Part shown: piece by piece, positions 27,401 through 37,400 of the stretch | Numbering within the stretch: position 1 is the first letter of the stretch | Layout: each line of letters starts with the position of its first letter | Origin: Deltaproteobacteria bacterium | Lineage (GTDB): Bacteria > Myxococcota_A > Polyangia > JAAYKL01 | DNA length: 44,445 nucleotides | Direction: 5' to 3' | Assembly: GCA_030621515.1 (NCBI GenBank) | Contig: JAUXHN010000011.1 | Coordinates: 1 to 44,445, forward strand | The notes under the pieces: model-generated | Seen by the model: only the letters and a program-made list of their open reading frames with translations | Told to the model about the DNA's origin: nothing | Database searches by the model: none | Translations under genes and position numbers: made by a program

Positions 27401-27986
27401 TAAGAATACCGCAGAGCGCTACGAGGACAAGGTGGAGCACAAGGCCGACGTGGAGCAGGCCCTCGAAGATCTCGAGGCAGCCATCGCCCGGATGGACAAG
27501 GACTCACGTCGCCTGTTCAGGGAAACCTTTGCCTCCGTGAACGAAAAATTCCAGCAGATTTTCCCGCGGTTGTTTGAAGGAGGCCAGGCAAGGCTGGTGC
27601 TCACGAATCCCGATGACATGCTGGAAACCGGGGTAGACATCATCGCCCAGCCTCAGGGAAAGAACCTGCTCAGCATCGAGCTGATGAGCGGAGGAGAGAA
27701 GGCGCTCACTGCGGTGAGCCTGTTGTTCGCGCTCTTCCTGCACCGTCCAAGTCCGTTCTGCTTGCTGGACGAGGTGGATGCTCCCCTCGACGAGGCGAAT
27801 GTGGGCAGGTTCGTGGAGCTGGTCCGGGAGTTGACCGATCGCTCCCAGTTCATCGTCATCACGCACTCCAAGGTCACCATGGAGGGAGCCGATGCCCTGT
27901 ACGGCGTGACAATGCAAGAGCCGGGTATTTCCAAAATGGTTTCGGTTCGACTGGTGCACAGTGACGCGATCGCAGTAAACGAATAA
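24405..27986 (+). CDS. smc: Chromosome partition protein Smc
   Basis: A 1193-residue SMC ATPase that organises and segregates the chromosome with ScpA/ScpB. The N-terminal head has Walker A GPNGCGKS (31-38). Long coiled coils surround the hinge at about 520-670, including the conserved NGVMRGG near its end. The C-terminal head has the ABC signature LMSGGEKAL (1093-1101) and Walker B FCLLDEVDAPLDEANV with Asp1122. Length and order are normal for bacteria. GAGGGG is 6 bases before the ATG. No scpA or scpB lies nearby. Confidence 0.97.
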   Translation: MKIKRLDVSGFKSFCDQTRILFDSSLTAVVGPNGCGKSNIVDAIRWALGEQSAMNLRGKGMEDVIFNGTETRGPKSMAEVTLTFDNDDGLSHPTYVEYPEITVTRRLHRDSTSDYLINKAPCRLKDITDLFLGTGGGTKAYSIIEQGRIELIVSSRSEDRRAMIEEAAGITRFKKARQTASRKMDKTRQNLLRITDVVAEMERNLSVLKRQAKKAERFTRYATEQRDLESYIASHKYLELCAVKKSVVANLAQAEAHADESRSDLENKEAGVASLRLEEATARNTLEEGKTRAYAVDGEIHIIESEIKHLIETMERLKLEEQGSVEQEATAELKKASLDEERGVLFARIDAIKQDAVTTSAQREEAERLASEAREQLSVLGKNFDARRDDMSRARARVAASMSALENLGPRVDEAEARLTTTCSQRGDLEKRIAELSIMLSDLRGRSELMEGSLESTVAVVESESTAFEQLRLSLDECDEERQTVRDDLQSRVSRLASLEEVNTGLERHDRSVREAVEALREEDGMAFSGLLIDFIECPAQYEVALAAVLSDRLQALVTDNHETGMMMLDWLAQRDLGRVTALPLAGTVDSESASVFRDGSGVVGKLTDFIHVDPIVGEIADCLLGGVYIVESIDDARRIWESDGGHATVVTRDGQLLDANGVMRGGRANSPGADLLGQKREIRDLEKEASTLRALYDDLDSRFGTTKEELLRRRDAAENARQEAQQQEVVLAEVRKDTLRAKEDLEADRQRLDGLDREITHQKTLVREAVEDRDLAQKEMTSASEEIEVLDKIISEYTTTIEGCRGEADRLAAAAIDARVKEARFDQQHQAALDRENQILASVLEINEQMEQLAAKKASAAREMGRAAGKVVQLKESLYVTLGEVDCLDGQMKDLNRALDYSSRALLEAEASLKDQRKVVEETRANVSELHMSEQQAQMDVSHLLESVAERFNENLLQIVGDYHMRPVPGQDVRLRIEDLKRLIERMGAINPAAIEDYKNTAERYEDKVEHKADVEQALEDLEAAIARMDKDSRRLFRETFASVNEKFQQIFPRLFEGGQARLVLTNPDDMLETGVDIIAQPQGKNLLSIELMSGGEKALTAVSLLFALFLHRPSPFCLLDEVDAPLDEANVGRFVELVRELTDRSQFIVITHSKVTMEGADALYGVTMQEPGISKMVSVRLVHSDAIAVNE

Positions 27987-28105
27987 TACCAGCCATTTTT
28001 TTTGACAACATATCGCGGCTCATACGTCAAATAATGGAGAGAAACAGAGTTGTTGTTTCGATTTCCAGAGAATGTTAGTTTCAGGTCTGGAAAAAGGTGA
28101 CGTAA

Positions 28106-29629
28106 ATGGCTGATAAAACCGGCATTGTACTCGATGGAAAGTACGAACTCATACGCAAGATTGGCGAGGGCGGGATGGGATCCGTCTACGAGGCCAATCA
28201 CAAGCTCATCGGAAGGAAACTGGCGGTCAAGTTCCTTCACCCGCAGTACGCATCCAGCGAAGAAGTCGTCACCAGGTTCCAGCGCGAGGCGCAGGCCGCG
28301 GCCCAGATAGGTCACGAGAACATCATCGAGGTGACGGACATGGGCACCGACGATGACGATTCACCATACCTGGTGATGGAGTTCCTGAAGGGTTGCGATG
28401 TCAAGCAGCTCATCGAGGCAGAGGGCGTTCAGCCCCCCAAACGAGCCGCGCATATCATGGTTCAGGCCCTCAGTGCGCTCCAGGCGGCTCACGATGTGGG
28501 GATCATTCACAGGGATCTCAAGCCGGAAAACATCTACCTCATAGAAAAGGGGGGCAACCCCGATTATGTCAAGCTGCTCGATTTTGGGATTTCAAAGTTC
28601 AGAGCTCTCGAGACCGATGGGGTCAAGGGATTGACGCAGACCGGGACCGTTCTGGGAACGCCCCACTACATGTCTCCCGAGCAGGCGAGGGGAGAACAGG
28701 ATCTGACGCCCAGGTCGGACATCTATGCCATGGGTATAATTCTATACCAGATGCTGACCGGGGAGCTGCCCTTCGACGCCCCCAACTACAACGCCCTGCT
28801 CATCAAGATCCTGACGGAGGAGCCCGATCCGCCCAACCACCTCAACCCGGATATTCCAGAAGATCTAGTACAAACGATTGAAACAGCCATGGCCCGGAAC
28901 CCGCAGGACAGGTTCGAGTCTTGCGACGATTTTCGGGGTCATCTCATCCCGTTCGCTCCGGAGTCGTCCAGCATCGGTCGTATGTCCACGGCTTCCCGCA
29001 CGGTCATCCGGAAGGCGCTGTACAGCAGCAAGACGCCTTTCGAGATGACCCAGAGCGGCATCGAGGGGCAAAAGAGCAAAAAGATCCCCATCATCATCGG
29101 TGGTGCTGTCGCCGCTATCGCCGCACTGGTGGTAGGCGGAATCCTCATCTTTGGTGGAGAGCCAAAGATCGATCCCGTGCCGGCGAATATTCCGGTCGTG
29201 GTTACCGAGCCGATCGTCCAGGATGAAATCGTGAAAGACGATGGAGGAGCCGAGGAGACCGGGGAATCTCCGAGTGCCGTCGCCACTGTTCAGCTCAAGA
29301 TATCGGCTGTCCCACCCGATGCGGTCATCAAGATTGACGGAGCCGGCGTCGGAGCCAATCCGTTCGAGGGACCCTTCGCAAAAAACGATATAATGCGAAG
29401 TGTCGAGGTAACGGCGCTGGGGTACGAGCCCGTGAAGGAACTCGTGAGATTCAACACCGATCTCGTGCTTTCGTACGAACTCGAGAAAATTCCGAACGTG
29501 AAGAATAAAAAGGGCGGCGGAAAATCGAAGCACAAGGCAAAAGAGGTCGGCGCATCTCCCGACAAGCCCACAAAGAGCGGGAAAAAGAAAACCAGAAAGA
29601 TCGATTACGACGATCCGTGGAATCAGTGA
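28106..29629 (+). CDS. Membrane-anchored PknB-type Ser/Thr protein kinase with PEGA-like domain
   Basis: A 507-residue Hanks-type kinase. The kinase domain (about 13-285) has the Gly-loop IGEGGMGSVYEA, Lys42, HRDLKPEN with catalytic Asp137, and DFG (159-161), so it should be active. A juxtamembrane segment leads to one TM helix (about 327-349). The exported part contains a PEGA-like beta-sandwich (about 392-468; KISAVPPDAVIKIDG) and a Lys-rich tail. AAGGTGA precedes the ATG. A perfect TTGACA occurs upstream (28002-28007) but without a convincing -10 at 17 bases. Its position before two giant surface lipoprotein genes suggests, but does not prove, a role in envelope signalling. Confidence 0.93.
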   Translation: MADKTGIVLDGKYELIRKIGEGGMGSVYEANHKLIGRKLAVKFLHPQYASSEEVVTRFQREAQAAAQIGHENIIEVTDMGTDDDDSPYLVMEFLKGCDVKQLIEAEGVQPPKRAAHIMVQALSALQAAHDVGIIHRDLKPENIYLIEKGGNPDYVKLLDFGISKFRALETDGVKGLTQTGTVLGTPHYMSPEQARGEQDLTPRSDIYAMGIILYQMLTGELPFDAPNYNALLIKILTEEPDPPNHLNPDIPEDLVQTIETAMARNPQDRFESCDDFRGHLIPFAPESSSIGRMSTASRTVIRKALYSSKTPFEMTQSGIEGQKSKKIPIIIGGAVAAIAALVVGGILIFGGEPKIDPVPANIPVVVTEPIVQDEIVKDDGGAEETGESPSAVATVQLKISAVPPDAVIKIDGAGVGANPFEGPFAKNDIMRSVEVTALGYEPVKELVRFNTDLVLSYELEKIPNVKNKKGGGKSKHKAKEVGASPDKPTKSGKKKTRKIDYDDPWNQ

Positions 29630-30053
29630 CATTTTTTCCTTCTCATGTGGGCGCCAGGGCCGAATCGGGGCCACAGTGTGTCAAACTTTCATTTCTGAAA
29701 AGTGAACCCTGAGTCTGAAAAACTTTTCCCATTATAAAAAAAATGCATAGTAGTGGTACGCGTCGTGCGTTTTTTCCTGTTTGGCGAAAAAGCCTCGTAC
29801 TCCGAAGTTGATGATTGCTTGTCTATTCAATTTGGTAACTCAATTACGCGTACATAAAGGCCGAATCGTTTTTTCGAGTTCGAGCGTAAACCAATACAAT
29901 GCATTTCAAGTTGAGTTGACTTTTTTTACTTAGATAAGAAAGCGCAATGGTACATGATTTGCTATAATTTGGTTTCTGGCGGGAAGAGATGGAAAGAAAT
30001 CCATCGGGTTGCAAACTAGCTCGATCGCTGTCGGGCACGGAAAAGGTAGAAAC
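29630..30053 (+). promoter_or_regulatory. 424-bp AT-rich intergenic region with extended -10 promoter
   Basis: No coding sequence is convincing here. The best signal is an extended -10, TG-C-TATAAT (29960-29968), with no good -35, about 86 bp upstream of the lipoprotein ATG. Other items are a GTACG/CGTAC pair enclosing an imperfect GCGTTTTTTC/GAAAAAGC hairpin (about 29757-29803), a repeated GGCCGAATCG 10-mer, and several T-tracts. No clear terminator for the kinase gene was found. Confidence 0.5.
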
Positions 30054-33000
30054 ATGATGGTTTCCACGTCGCGAATAACTCGAATCCTTGTTTTTCTGGC
30101 TGCATTTGTCGTAATCGGATGCGATGGCCAGGACGACGAGGCAAGGGACACAAGCATAGAGGCAGGTGCTTCTTCGGCCGCATTACCCTCCGAGGAGACC
30201 CCGACATCCGGACATCCACTGTACAAGGACGGGACGCCTCCGGAAATGCCGGACATGGATGACATCAAGGAAATAAGCGACGAATGCTGCACGCAAGTGG
30301 GGCAGGCCGACGAATGCTGGATGGAGGACGCGACCAATGACGGCATCATCTGCCCGACATGGTTCGAGGCGCCGTCCGGGTATGCGCTGAGCTGTCTTTC
30401 CTCCCATGGTTGTAACGGCACGAGCTCTCCCTCGTATCCCAGCGTGCCCGCCGGGATCCTCTGCGAGTGCGAGGACAACGACGACTGTTACGACGGCAGC
30501 GATCGTTTTGGGATATGCATTGTCCAGCCCGGGGATACTGTCGGACTCTGCGGTCCTTCCTGGTGCAATGGCTTCAAGATCTGCTCCTGCTTCGGGGGCT
30601 GCACCGATGCGACTATTGGAACCACGCCGGCGGCCACATGCACGAACGCAGGGCAGTTTTGTTGCGAGGGTGAATACCCGCAGCACCCGGAGTTGAACAC
30701 CGTAACTGGAATCGTGGGTTTTGGCTATTGCTCCGATGACGTGACGTGCGGGGAGGGCTGCAACAACGACGGAGACTGCGACGACGGCGACGAGTGCACC
30801 CAGGATGTTTGTGTTCTGGCTACGGGTCAGTGCACGTACGGTGACATACTGGCGATGGGCCTTTGCGACGACGGTAACGTCTGCACCGACGAATCCTGCG
30901 ACTCGCTCGTCCCGGGTGGTTGTGTCTGGACGAATAATACGGATCCCTGTTCGGATGGTGACGCGTGCACGGAGAACGACGTATGCGCGGGTGGATCCTG
31001 CCAGCCAGGCCCACCCCTGAACTGCGATGACGGCAACCCCTGCACCGATAACTCCTGCGACTCGATTTTGGGATGCCAGACCGTCAACAACACCGATCTC
31101 TGCGACGACGGCGACGCTTGCACCACCGGGGATATCTGTACGGCCGGCGCATGTGTTCCGACGGGTACGCTCGTCTGCGACGACACCAACCTGTGTACCG
31201 ATGATTCTTGCAACCCGGCTTCGGGATGTGTCTTTACCAATAACTCCCTTGCTTGCGATGACGGGGATGCCTGTACGACAGGCGATACCTGCACCGGAGG
31301 ATCGTGCGTCCCCACCGGCATACTCACCTGCGATGACGGAAATCCGTGCACGGACGACACATGTGACTCGGTGACCGGCTGTTCATTTGTCAACAACACC
31401 AATGCCTGCGATGACGGCAACGCGTGCACCGGCGGTGATGTCTGCGGCGGTGGGATTTGCGCAGGCGCCCCCATAACCTGTGATGATCTAAATGACTGCA
31501 CTGATGATACGTGTCATCCGATCACCGGCTGCCTGTTCACACCCAACTCGGATCCCTGCGACGACGGCGACGCCTGTACGACCGGCGACACGTGCATGGG
31601 CACTGTTTGTACACCTACCGGGACGCTGACCTGTGACGACAGCAACATCTGCACGGACGACTCCTGCAACTCGGCTACGGGCTGCGTGTTCACGAACAAC
31701 TCGGTTGCGTGTGACGACGGCGACGCATGCACCACCGGTGACATCTGCTCCGGCGGCGCCTGTACTTCTACCGGGACGCTGACCTGTGACGACAGCAACA
31801 TCTGCACGGACGATACCTGCGATTCGGTGTTGGGCTGCGTGCATACGAACAACTCGGCTGCGTGTGACGATGGCGATATCTGCACAACCGGCGATATCTG
31901 CTCCGGCGGCTCCTGCATTACCACCGGAATACTTGATTGCGACGACAGTAACATCTGCACCGACGACTCGTGTATTCCCGCCTCGGGTTGTTTCCACAGC
32001 AACAACAGCGATCCGTGTGACGACCTTGATGCGTGCACGACCGGCGATATATGTTCGGGCGGTTCCTGCGTCGGCGCAGCGGTGGATTGCAACGATAGCG
32101 ATGTCTGCACTATCGATACATGTCTGCCTGCCACCGGATGTGTAAACACAGTGATTCCCCTTTGTTGTCTCAACGACGCGATGTGCGTGGGGACGTGCCC
32201 CGGCGGCGCTTCTCCTCCCCCCGTCGGATGCAAAACCGATAGATGCGATATAGTTACCCACTTGTGCTACTGCGAAGTCGAGGCTGCCGGTACTCTCTGC
32301 ACGGATTACGACTCTACCGTGTATCCCCCCAACTGCTTCGAGGGCAGGTGCGGTGAGGTGGTCGATCCGACCGTGTGGCCACCTTCGTACCTGGCGGCGG
32401 ACGGCCAGTGCACTCCGGTGCAGCACCCCGCTTACAACAACCTGTGCAGCGACGTGTTCATTCAGCCGGCCGGGACCGTCCTCGACGTGACTCACGATGC
32501 CTACATGGGTTCCTTCGCCAACACCGGCGCCATCACCACCGGGCCCGACGCGGCCGTCTCGGGAAATCTCTTGAGCATCGGGGGCAGCACAACCTGCGCG
32601 GGCAACAACTACGAATCGGTCGGAGCGGACTGCCTCGAGATGGACGGCGACAACATCGGCATCGACGGCCTCGACTTGGTATATGTTTTTGAGTATCAGA
32701 CCAACTCTCCCACGCAATTCGACCTGCATTCTTATCTGATCAAGTTGGAAGGCGATTTCGATCTGGGCATGTACATAATGACCGATGTGGATATCGCTAC
32801 GGATTGTCCCGAGGGCAACGATCCTGGCAACCCGCTGGTGAGCGTGACCGTGGACTCTTCGCGGTGCAACTACCCGTTCGCCGACGCGCCGCCACCGCCG
32901 GTCGTGGAGGACCAGTGCGACGACAGTGGAAATACCAGCGCGGGCCAGGAGTGCTGCGATCCCTGCGCGAGCCCGGCGTGCTACACCAATGGTTACTACT

Positions 33001-34448
33001 GGTGCGAGCGCGGCTACCCCGACGGTTGCGACATGTGCGGCGGCGGTTGTGTCGGGATCTGGACGTACCCGGAGGATCCCTTCAACTGCATCGCCGAGAC
33101 AGCGTACCCGGTTGCGAACATGGCCAGCACCATCATCTTCCCGGAGGGCGACACGGACGGATCCTGGAGAAGGGTCTTCATTTTCGTGGACGGCGTGACG
33201 GTGGTTCCGGGTAACTTCGAGATCACCATCGAACGGCGCAAGTGGTACGCGAGTCCGTGCGACCGTATAAACGATGACGCTCGTGTGTTCGATCTCACGC
33301 ACCCCGAAGCAGGAGGCGCCACATACCTCGGCTCGCTGGACAATGTGGTCAACTCCTTCCACTCCGGCTTTGGGGCTTGCGGTGGATATAACTGCTCACC
33401 CACCGCATGGACTGGGGCTTTCTTCGGATGCCACGACGGCTCAACCCCGAACCAGTTCTGGCCCAATGCCGAGTATTTCAAGATTCACAGGCAGACCGGT
33501 GAAGGCGCCTCTGCATACTGCATCGTGACGGACGAATCCGTTGCAAGTGGCGCCGACCTTGTGGTGGAGGTGTACAAGCGCTCCAATGCGACGGCTCTGA
33601 CAATTTGTGATGAATCTTACGGGGGCTTCGGATGCGAGCGCGACAATTTCGGGAACAATATCAAGTACACATTGAATGCTGCGGAAGGAGAACTCTACTT
33701 GATAGGCTTCTCTCAATACGCGGGCACCGATCGACCGTGCACCTCGGGAGCGCCCTACTTTGACAATTGCAACTACAAGATTACCGTATACGAGGGAACA
33801 TGCCCGGCTATTTGCCAGCCCGCCCTGGAGGGCGCGGCGGGATCCGCGATCAATATCACCGCGGCCAACTGGTCGACCTACAATATTCAGACCAGGAACG
33901 GTTCACTTTACAACACCGATGGCGACGAATACGTTATTAACGGTTCTGATGACGAAGACGACATGTATGTCATCAACAATACATCCGGAAACACGGTTCA
34001 GATTTTCGTCGAGATGTGCGGCGCGGATGGCGATCCCATGCTCGCGCTCTACAATTGCGATCAGGTCACACCGATGATCGCCGCCGATTCCTTCGGTAGT
34101 CCTGGTGTTTGTGAAACATTCACCTACTCCCTGCCGTCTTCTACCGATCCCTATTATCTCACGGCGCAAACATGGGGCGCCGCTGACATCACTTCCTACA
34201 CGATGACCATCGAGTGGGGCTGGTCTTGCGGCGACGGTTCGTGCGATGGGGCGGAGACTGCGGCCACCTGCCCGGCCGACTGTGGGTCGGCATCGGGGAA
34301 CTGTTGCAGTACGGGTCATGGCGCCGGCTGCTCCATCCCGGCGATTGAGGCCTGTGTTTGTGTCATTGATGTGTTTTGTTGCATTTCGAATTGGGACGGG
34401 TTCTGTGTAAATGAGGTGACCTCCTTCGGTTGTGGTGTCTGTCCCTAG
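30054..34448 (+). CDS. Giant Cys-rich lipoprotein with CTDC-type repeats
   Basis: About 1464 residues from ATG 30054, with AAGGT upstream (an in-frame TTG at 30009 is less likely). It has a lipoprotein signal peptide ending VVIGC (Cys23) followed by Asp, then a short Cys-rich region (about 80-260). Eight ~51-residue repeats follow (271-678), alternating CDDxNxCTDDSCxxxxGC and CDDGDACTTGDxCxGGxC halves, like Dictyostelium CTDC repeats and similar repeats in Myxococcota. The second half is beta-rich with paired cysteines and resembles PPC/adhesin-type domains. The last ~50 residues carry a dense Cys block (GNCCSTGHGAGC to GCGVCP). The product is presumably an outer-surface protein stabilised by many disulfides; binding partner unknown. 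The next gene is 33 bp away. Confidence 0.85.
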   Translation: MMVSTSRITRILVFLAAFVVIGCDGQDDEARDTSIEAGASSAALPSEETPTSGHPLYKDGTPPEMPDMDDIKEISDECCTQVGQADECWMEDATNDGIICPTWFEAPSGYALSCLSSHGCNGTSSPSYPSVPAGILCECEDNDDCYDGSDRFGICIVQPGDTVGLCGPSWCNGFKICSCFGGCTDATIGTTPAATCTNAGQFCCEGEYPQHPELNTVTGIVGFGYCSDDVTCGEGCNNDGDCDDGDECTQDVCVLATGQCTYGDILAMGLCDDGNVCTDESCDSLVPGGCVWTNNTDPCSDGDACTENDVCAGGSCQPGPPLNCDDGNPCTDNSCDSILGCQTVNNTDLCDDGDACTTGDICTAGACVPTGTLVCDDTNLCTDDSCNPASGCVFTNNSLACDDGDACTTGDTCTGGSCVPTGILTCDDGNPCTDDTCDSVTGCSFVNNTNACDDGNACTGGDVCGGGICAGAPITCDDLNDCTDDTCHPITGCLFTPNSDPCDDGDACTTGDTCMGTVCTPTGTLTCDDSNICTDDSCNSATGCVFTNNSVACDDGDACTTGDICSGGACTSTGTLTCDDSNICTDDTCDSVLGCVHTNNSAACDDGDICTTGDICSGGSCITTGILDCDDSNICTDDSCIPASGCFHSNNSDPCDDLDACTTGDICSGGSCVGAAVDCNDSDVCTIDTCLPATGCVNTVIPLCCLNDAMCVGTCPGGASPPPVGCKTDRCDIVTHLCYCEVEAAGTLCTDYDSTVYPPNCFEGRCGEVVDPTVWPPSYLAADGQCTPVQHPAYNNLCSDVFIQPAGTVLDVTHDAYMGSFANTGAITTGPDAAVSGNLLSIGGSTTCAGNNYESVGADCLEMDGDNIGIDGLDLVYVFEYQTNSPTQFDLHSYLIKLEGDFDLGMYIMTDVDIATDCPEGNDPGNPLVSVTVDSSRCNYPFADAPPPPVVEDQCDDSGNTSAGQECCDPCASPACYTNGYYWCERGYPDGCDMCGGGCVGIWTYPEDPFNCIAETAYPVANMASTIIFPEGDTDGSWRRVFIFVDGVTVVPGNFEITIERRKWYASPCDRINDDARVFDLTHPEAGGATYLGSLDNVVNSFHSGFGACGGYNCSPTAWTGAFFGCHDGSTPNQFWPNAEYFKIHRQTGEGASAYCIVTDESVASGADLVVEVYKRSNATALTICDESYGGFGCERDNFGNNIKYTLNAAEGELYLIGFSQYAGTDRPCTSGAPYFDNCNYKITVYEGTCPAICQPALEGAAGSAINITAANWSTYNIQTRNGSLYNTDGDEYVINGSDDEDDMYVINNTSGNTVQIFVEMCGADGDPMLALYNCDQVTPMIAADSFGSPGVCETFTYSLPSSTDPYYLTAQTWGAADITSYTMTIEWGWSCGDGSCDGAETAATCPADCGSASGNCCSTGHGAGCSIPAIEACVCVIDVFCCISNWDGFCVNEVTSFGCGVCP
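30864..32087 (+). repeat. Eight tandem ~153-bp coding repeats
   Basis: The 1224-bp tract encodes eight units averaging 51 residues, flanked by half-units on each side. Units 6 and 7 (from about 31618 and 31771) are the most alike, sharing an identical run of at least 40 bases, which suggests recent duplication or gene conversion. The repeats stay in frame, so this is protein repetition and not a CRISPR array. Confidence 0.85.
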
Positions 34449-34481
34449 GTCGAGCAAAGAAAAATTAACTGGAGACAAAAT

Positions 34482-37400
34482 ATGACAATTTTCCAGAAGA
34501 TCATTTCCGGTATCGTTGGGCAAAAGGTAGCCTGCCTGGCCCTGTCGGTCGTGTTCGGCTTCGTGTTGTCCGGTTGTGACGAGTGCAAGACGTCCGCCGA
34601 CTGCTCCGTCGGTGAGGTCTGCATCTCCGGCGAATGCAAGACCGTGTCTTCGGATCTGGACACGGATACCGATACCGATGCGGATACTGACGCCGACACC
34701 GATTCGGATACCGACACCGATTCGGACACCGACACCGATTCGGATACTGATACCGACACCGATACCGACACCGATACCGGTCAGGGGACAACGATAAACG
34801 GGGATCCGTGCAGCAACGACAACGAGTGCCTGTCGGACCACTGCGGCGACGGGTTCTGCTGCGTGTCCGCGGATGAGTGTTGCGAGGCTGCGGGAGATCC
34901 GGCGCAATGCGACGACTACCTGTGCAACGTTCGGTTCTGCGACGGCAACTACGGCTGCTACTACAACGCCAAGATATGCGGAGTCCAGGACGCTGACATC
35001 GGAGATCCTACCCACTGCACCGGCAACGACAGGTGTAACGGGTTGGGGGGGTGTATCACTGTTACCACCTGCGAGGATCAGGGCTCCACTTACGACCACG
35101 AGACGGGCCAGTACACGTGTACCGCAACGACGGTGACGGAAATCTGCATGACTTCGTGCACCGCGGACGACGACTGTACCACCGGCAATCGGTGCGAGGG
35201 AACGTCATGCGTTCCCAAGATCGCCAACGGCGTCGACGGATGTCTCGACAACTACGACTGCCTCTCCGGGTACTGTTACGTGGGCACCGGGGTTTGCTGC
35301 GATTCCGGCTTGTGCTGTTCGGACAGCAGCCAGTGCAGCCCGTTCGGTTGTGACTCGACGACCGACAGTTGTGCGACCACGTGCCTGAACGGTATCATCG
35401 AGGACGATTCGTTGTGCGACTACTTCAACGATTTCCACTGTACAATTTCAGGGCTCTGTCAGCCGGATATGGTGAACGGATCCTATTACTGCTTCGAAGC
35501 TTCTGATTGTCTGTCGAACAATTGTGATCCCGGCACCGGAATCTGCTGCGCCGGAACGGGTGATTGCTGCCTCAGTGACGCGGATTGTGGTGGATACGCG
35601 TGCAACGTGGCGGGCGGCTATTACTGTGAAGATGTTTGCGATCCCATGGGTTTCGACGACGATTCGTACTGCGAGACCGGGTATTACTGTAGCGGGGGAA
35701 CATGCGTGCCCAAACAGCCGGACGGTGGTCTGTGCTCTGATGACGTGCACTGTGAATCGGGTCATTGCGAGGGCGGCGTATGCTGCATGGTCGGGGAGTG
35801 TTGCCTCATCGCGAATGACTGTGACTTTTCCCAGTGTGTTGCGCGATACTGCGACGGCAACTACGAGTGCGCTTACTACGACCACACTTGTGGGCAGCAG
35901 GATCTGGCTGACGGACTGACCTGCGTGGGAGCGGACCGGTGCGACGGCTATGGAAGCTGCGAGACCGTGACCGGCTGCACCGCAGGGTACGAGGTGTCCG
36001 GCGGGTACGTCTGCTCGGCGGGCAGCGTCTCCGCGAGTTGCTACACTTCCTGCACCAGCGATACGGAATGTACAGAGGCTTATCACTGTGAGAGTCCGAC
36101 ATGTGAGCCTGATCTTCTGAACGGCGAGTCCGTGTGCGACAGCAACGGCGACTGCGACTCGGGCAATTGCAACGGCCTCACGGGCGTCTGTTGCGCGTTG
36201 GGATATTGTTGCGACAATGACCTCCAGTGCCCCATACTGTGCAATATGGTGAGCTATTCCTGCCTGACCACCTGCACTACGGACGCCCAGTGTGTCGCCA
36301 GTTTCGGAGCCAACTATCACTGTGACTCCGGAGTCTGTGAGGAGAATATCCCCAACGGCCAGGGTGTGTGTGACGAGGCGTCGGATTGTGAATCCGGATA
36401 CTGCGACGTTGTCTCCGGGCTGTGTTGCACCGGCGGCACCTGCTGTCCCGACGACAGTGTGTGCGGCGGGTTCTTGTGCAATGCGGGCTTCAGCTGCGAG
36501 ACGGACTGCAGCCCCGCAGCGGTAGAGGACGACACCCTGTGCGCCCCCGACTACCACTGTTCCGGCAGCCTCTGTATTTACGACATTCCCAACGGAGGGA
36601 GCGGCTGCACCGAGGACTCTGATTGCATGTCGGGCAACTGCTCGTTGATAACCGGCGTGTGCTGCAGCCTGGGACCGTCCGGGGAGTGTTGCAATGCCGG
36701 CAGTCAGTGCAACGACGGTAACGCGTGCACGAGCGATTACTGTGGCGGAGATTTCCATTGCAACAACCTGCAGGTGGTTGACTTCACGTCCTGTGACGAC
36801 GGCACCTTCTGCAATGGCCTGGAGTACTGCCTGACCGGTGTGTGCCAATCCGGCGTTGTGCCGTGCTCCGGAATGAGCACGTTCTGCAAGAACGTCGCCT
36901 GTGCGGAAGTTACTCAGTCGTGTGTCTCGACGCCCATCAACACCGGCTCGGCTTGCACCGCTGTGCTGTTCTGCATCGGAAATATCCCGATGGAATGCCA
37001 GGGCGGACTCTGTGTGAATCCAGGGACCGGCACGGATCCGTGCGCCGGAAGCACGGGCAATCCATGTACAGTGTTCTCGTGCAACGAGACCACTGACACC
37101 TGTCCGGAGGTGTCGTTCGCAGAAGGCACGAATTGCGACGATGGTGACAATTGCACTCAGAACACAACTTGTGTGGGCGGATTCTGTGCCGATGGAGACA
37201 ACCCGTGCGACACCAACCCGGATCCCTGCATAGACGGGCTGTGTACGGATACGGGTTCCGGGTACAGTTGCGGCGGCGACACTCCTATTGCGGACTACGG
37301 CCTGTGTGACAACGGAGTATGCGCCGGTGACGACGCGTACTGCCTGGGCGGATTCTGTGTCGAGGGTGAGAACAGACCGTGCAACGACTTGGATGCCTGT

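Noticed and set aside
28002-28035. Promoter for the kinase gene with perfect TTGACA
   Set aside because: The nearest -10-like AATAAT is 22 bases away, too far for a confident sigma70 call.
29640-29675. Possible terminator after the kinase gene
   Set aside because: The GC-rich stretch pairs only partly (GTGG/CCAC) and lacks a T-tract.
30864-32087. CRISPR-like tandem repetition
   Set aside because: Units are ~153 bp, in frame and protein-coding, with no short identical repeats or unique spacers, and no cas genes.
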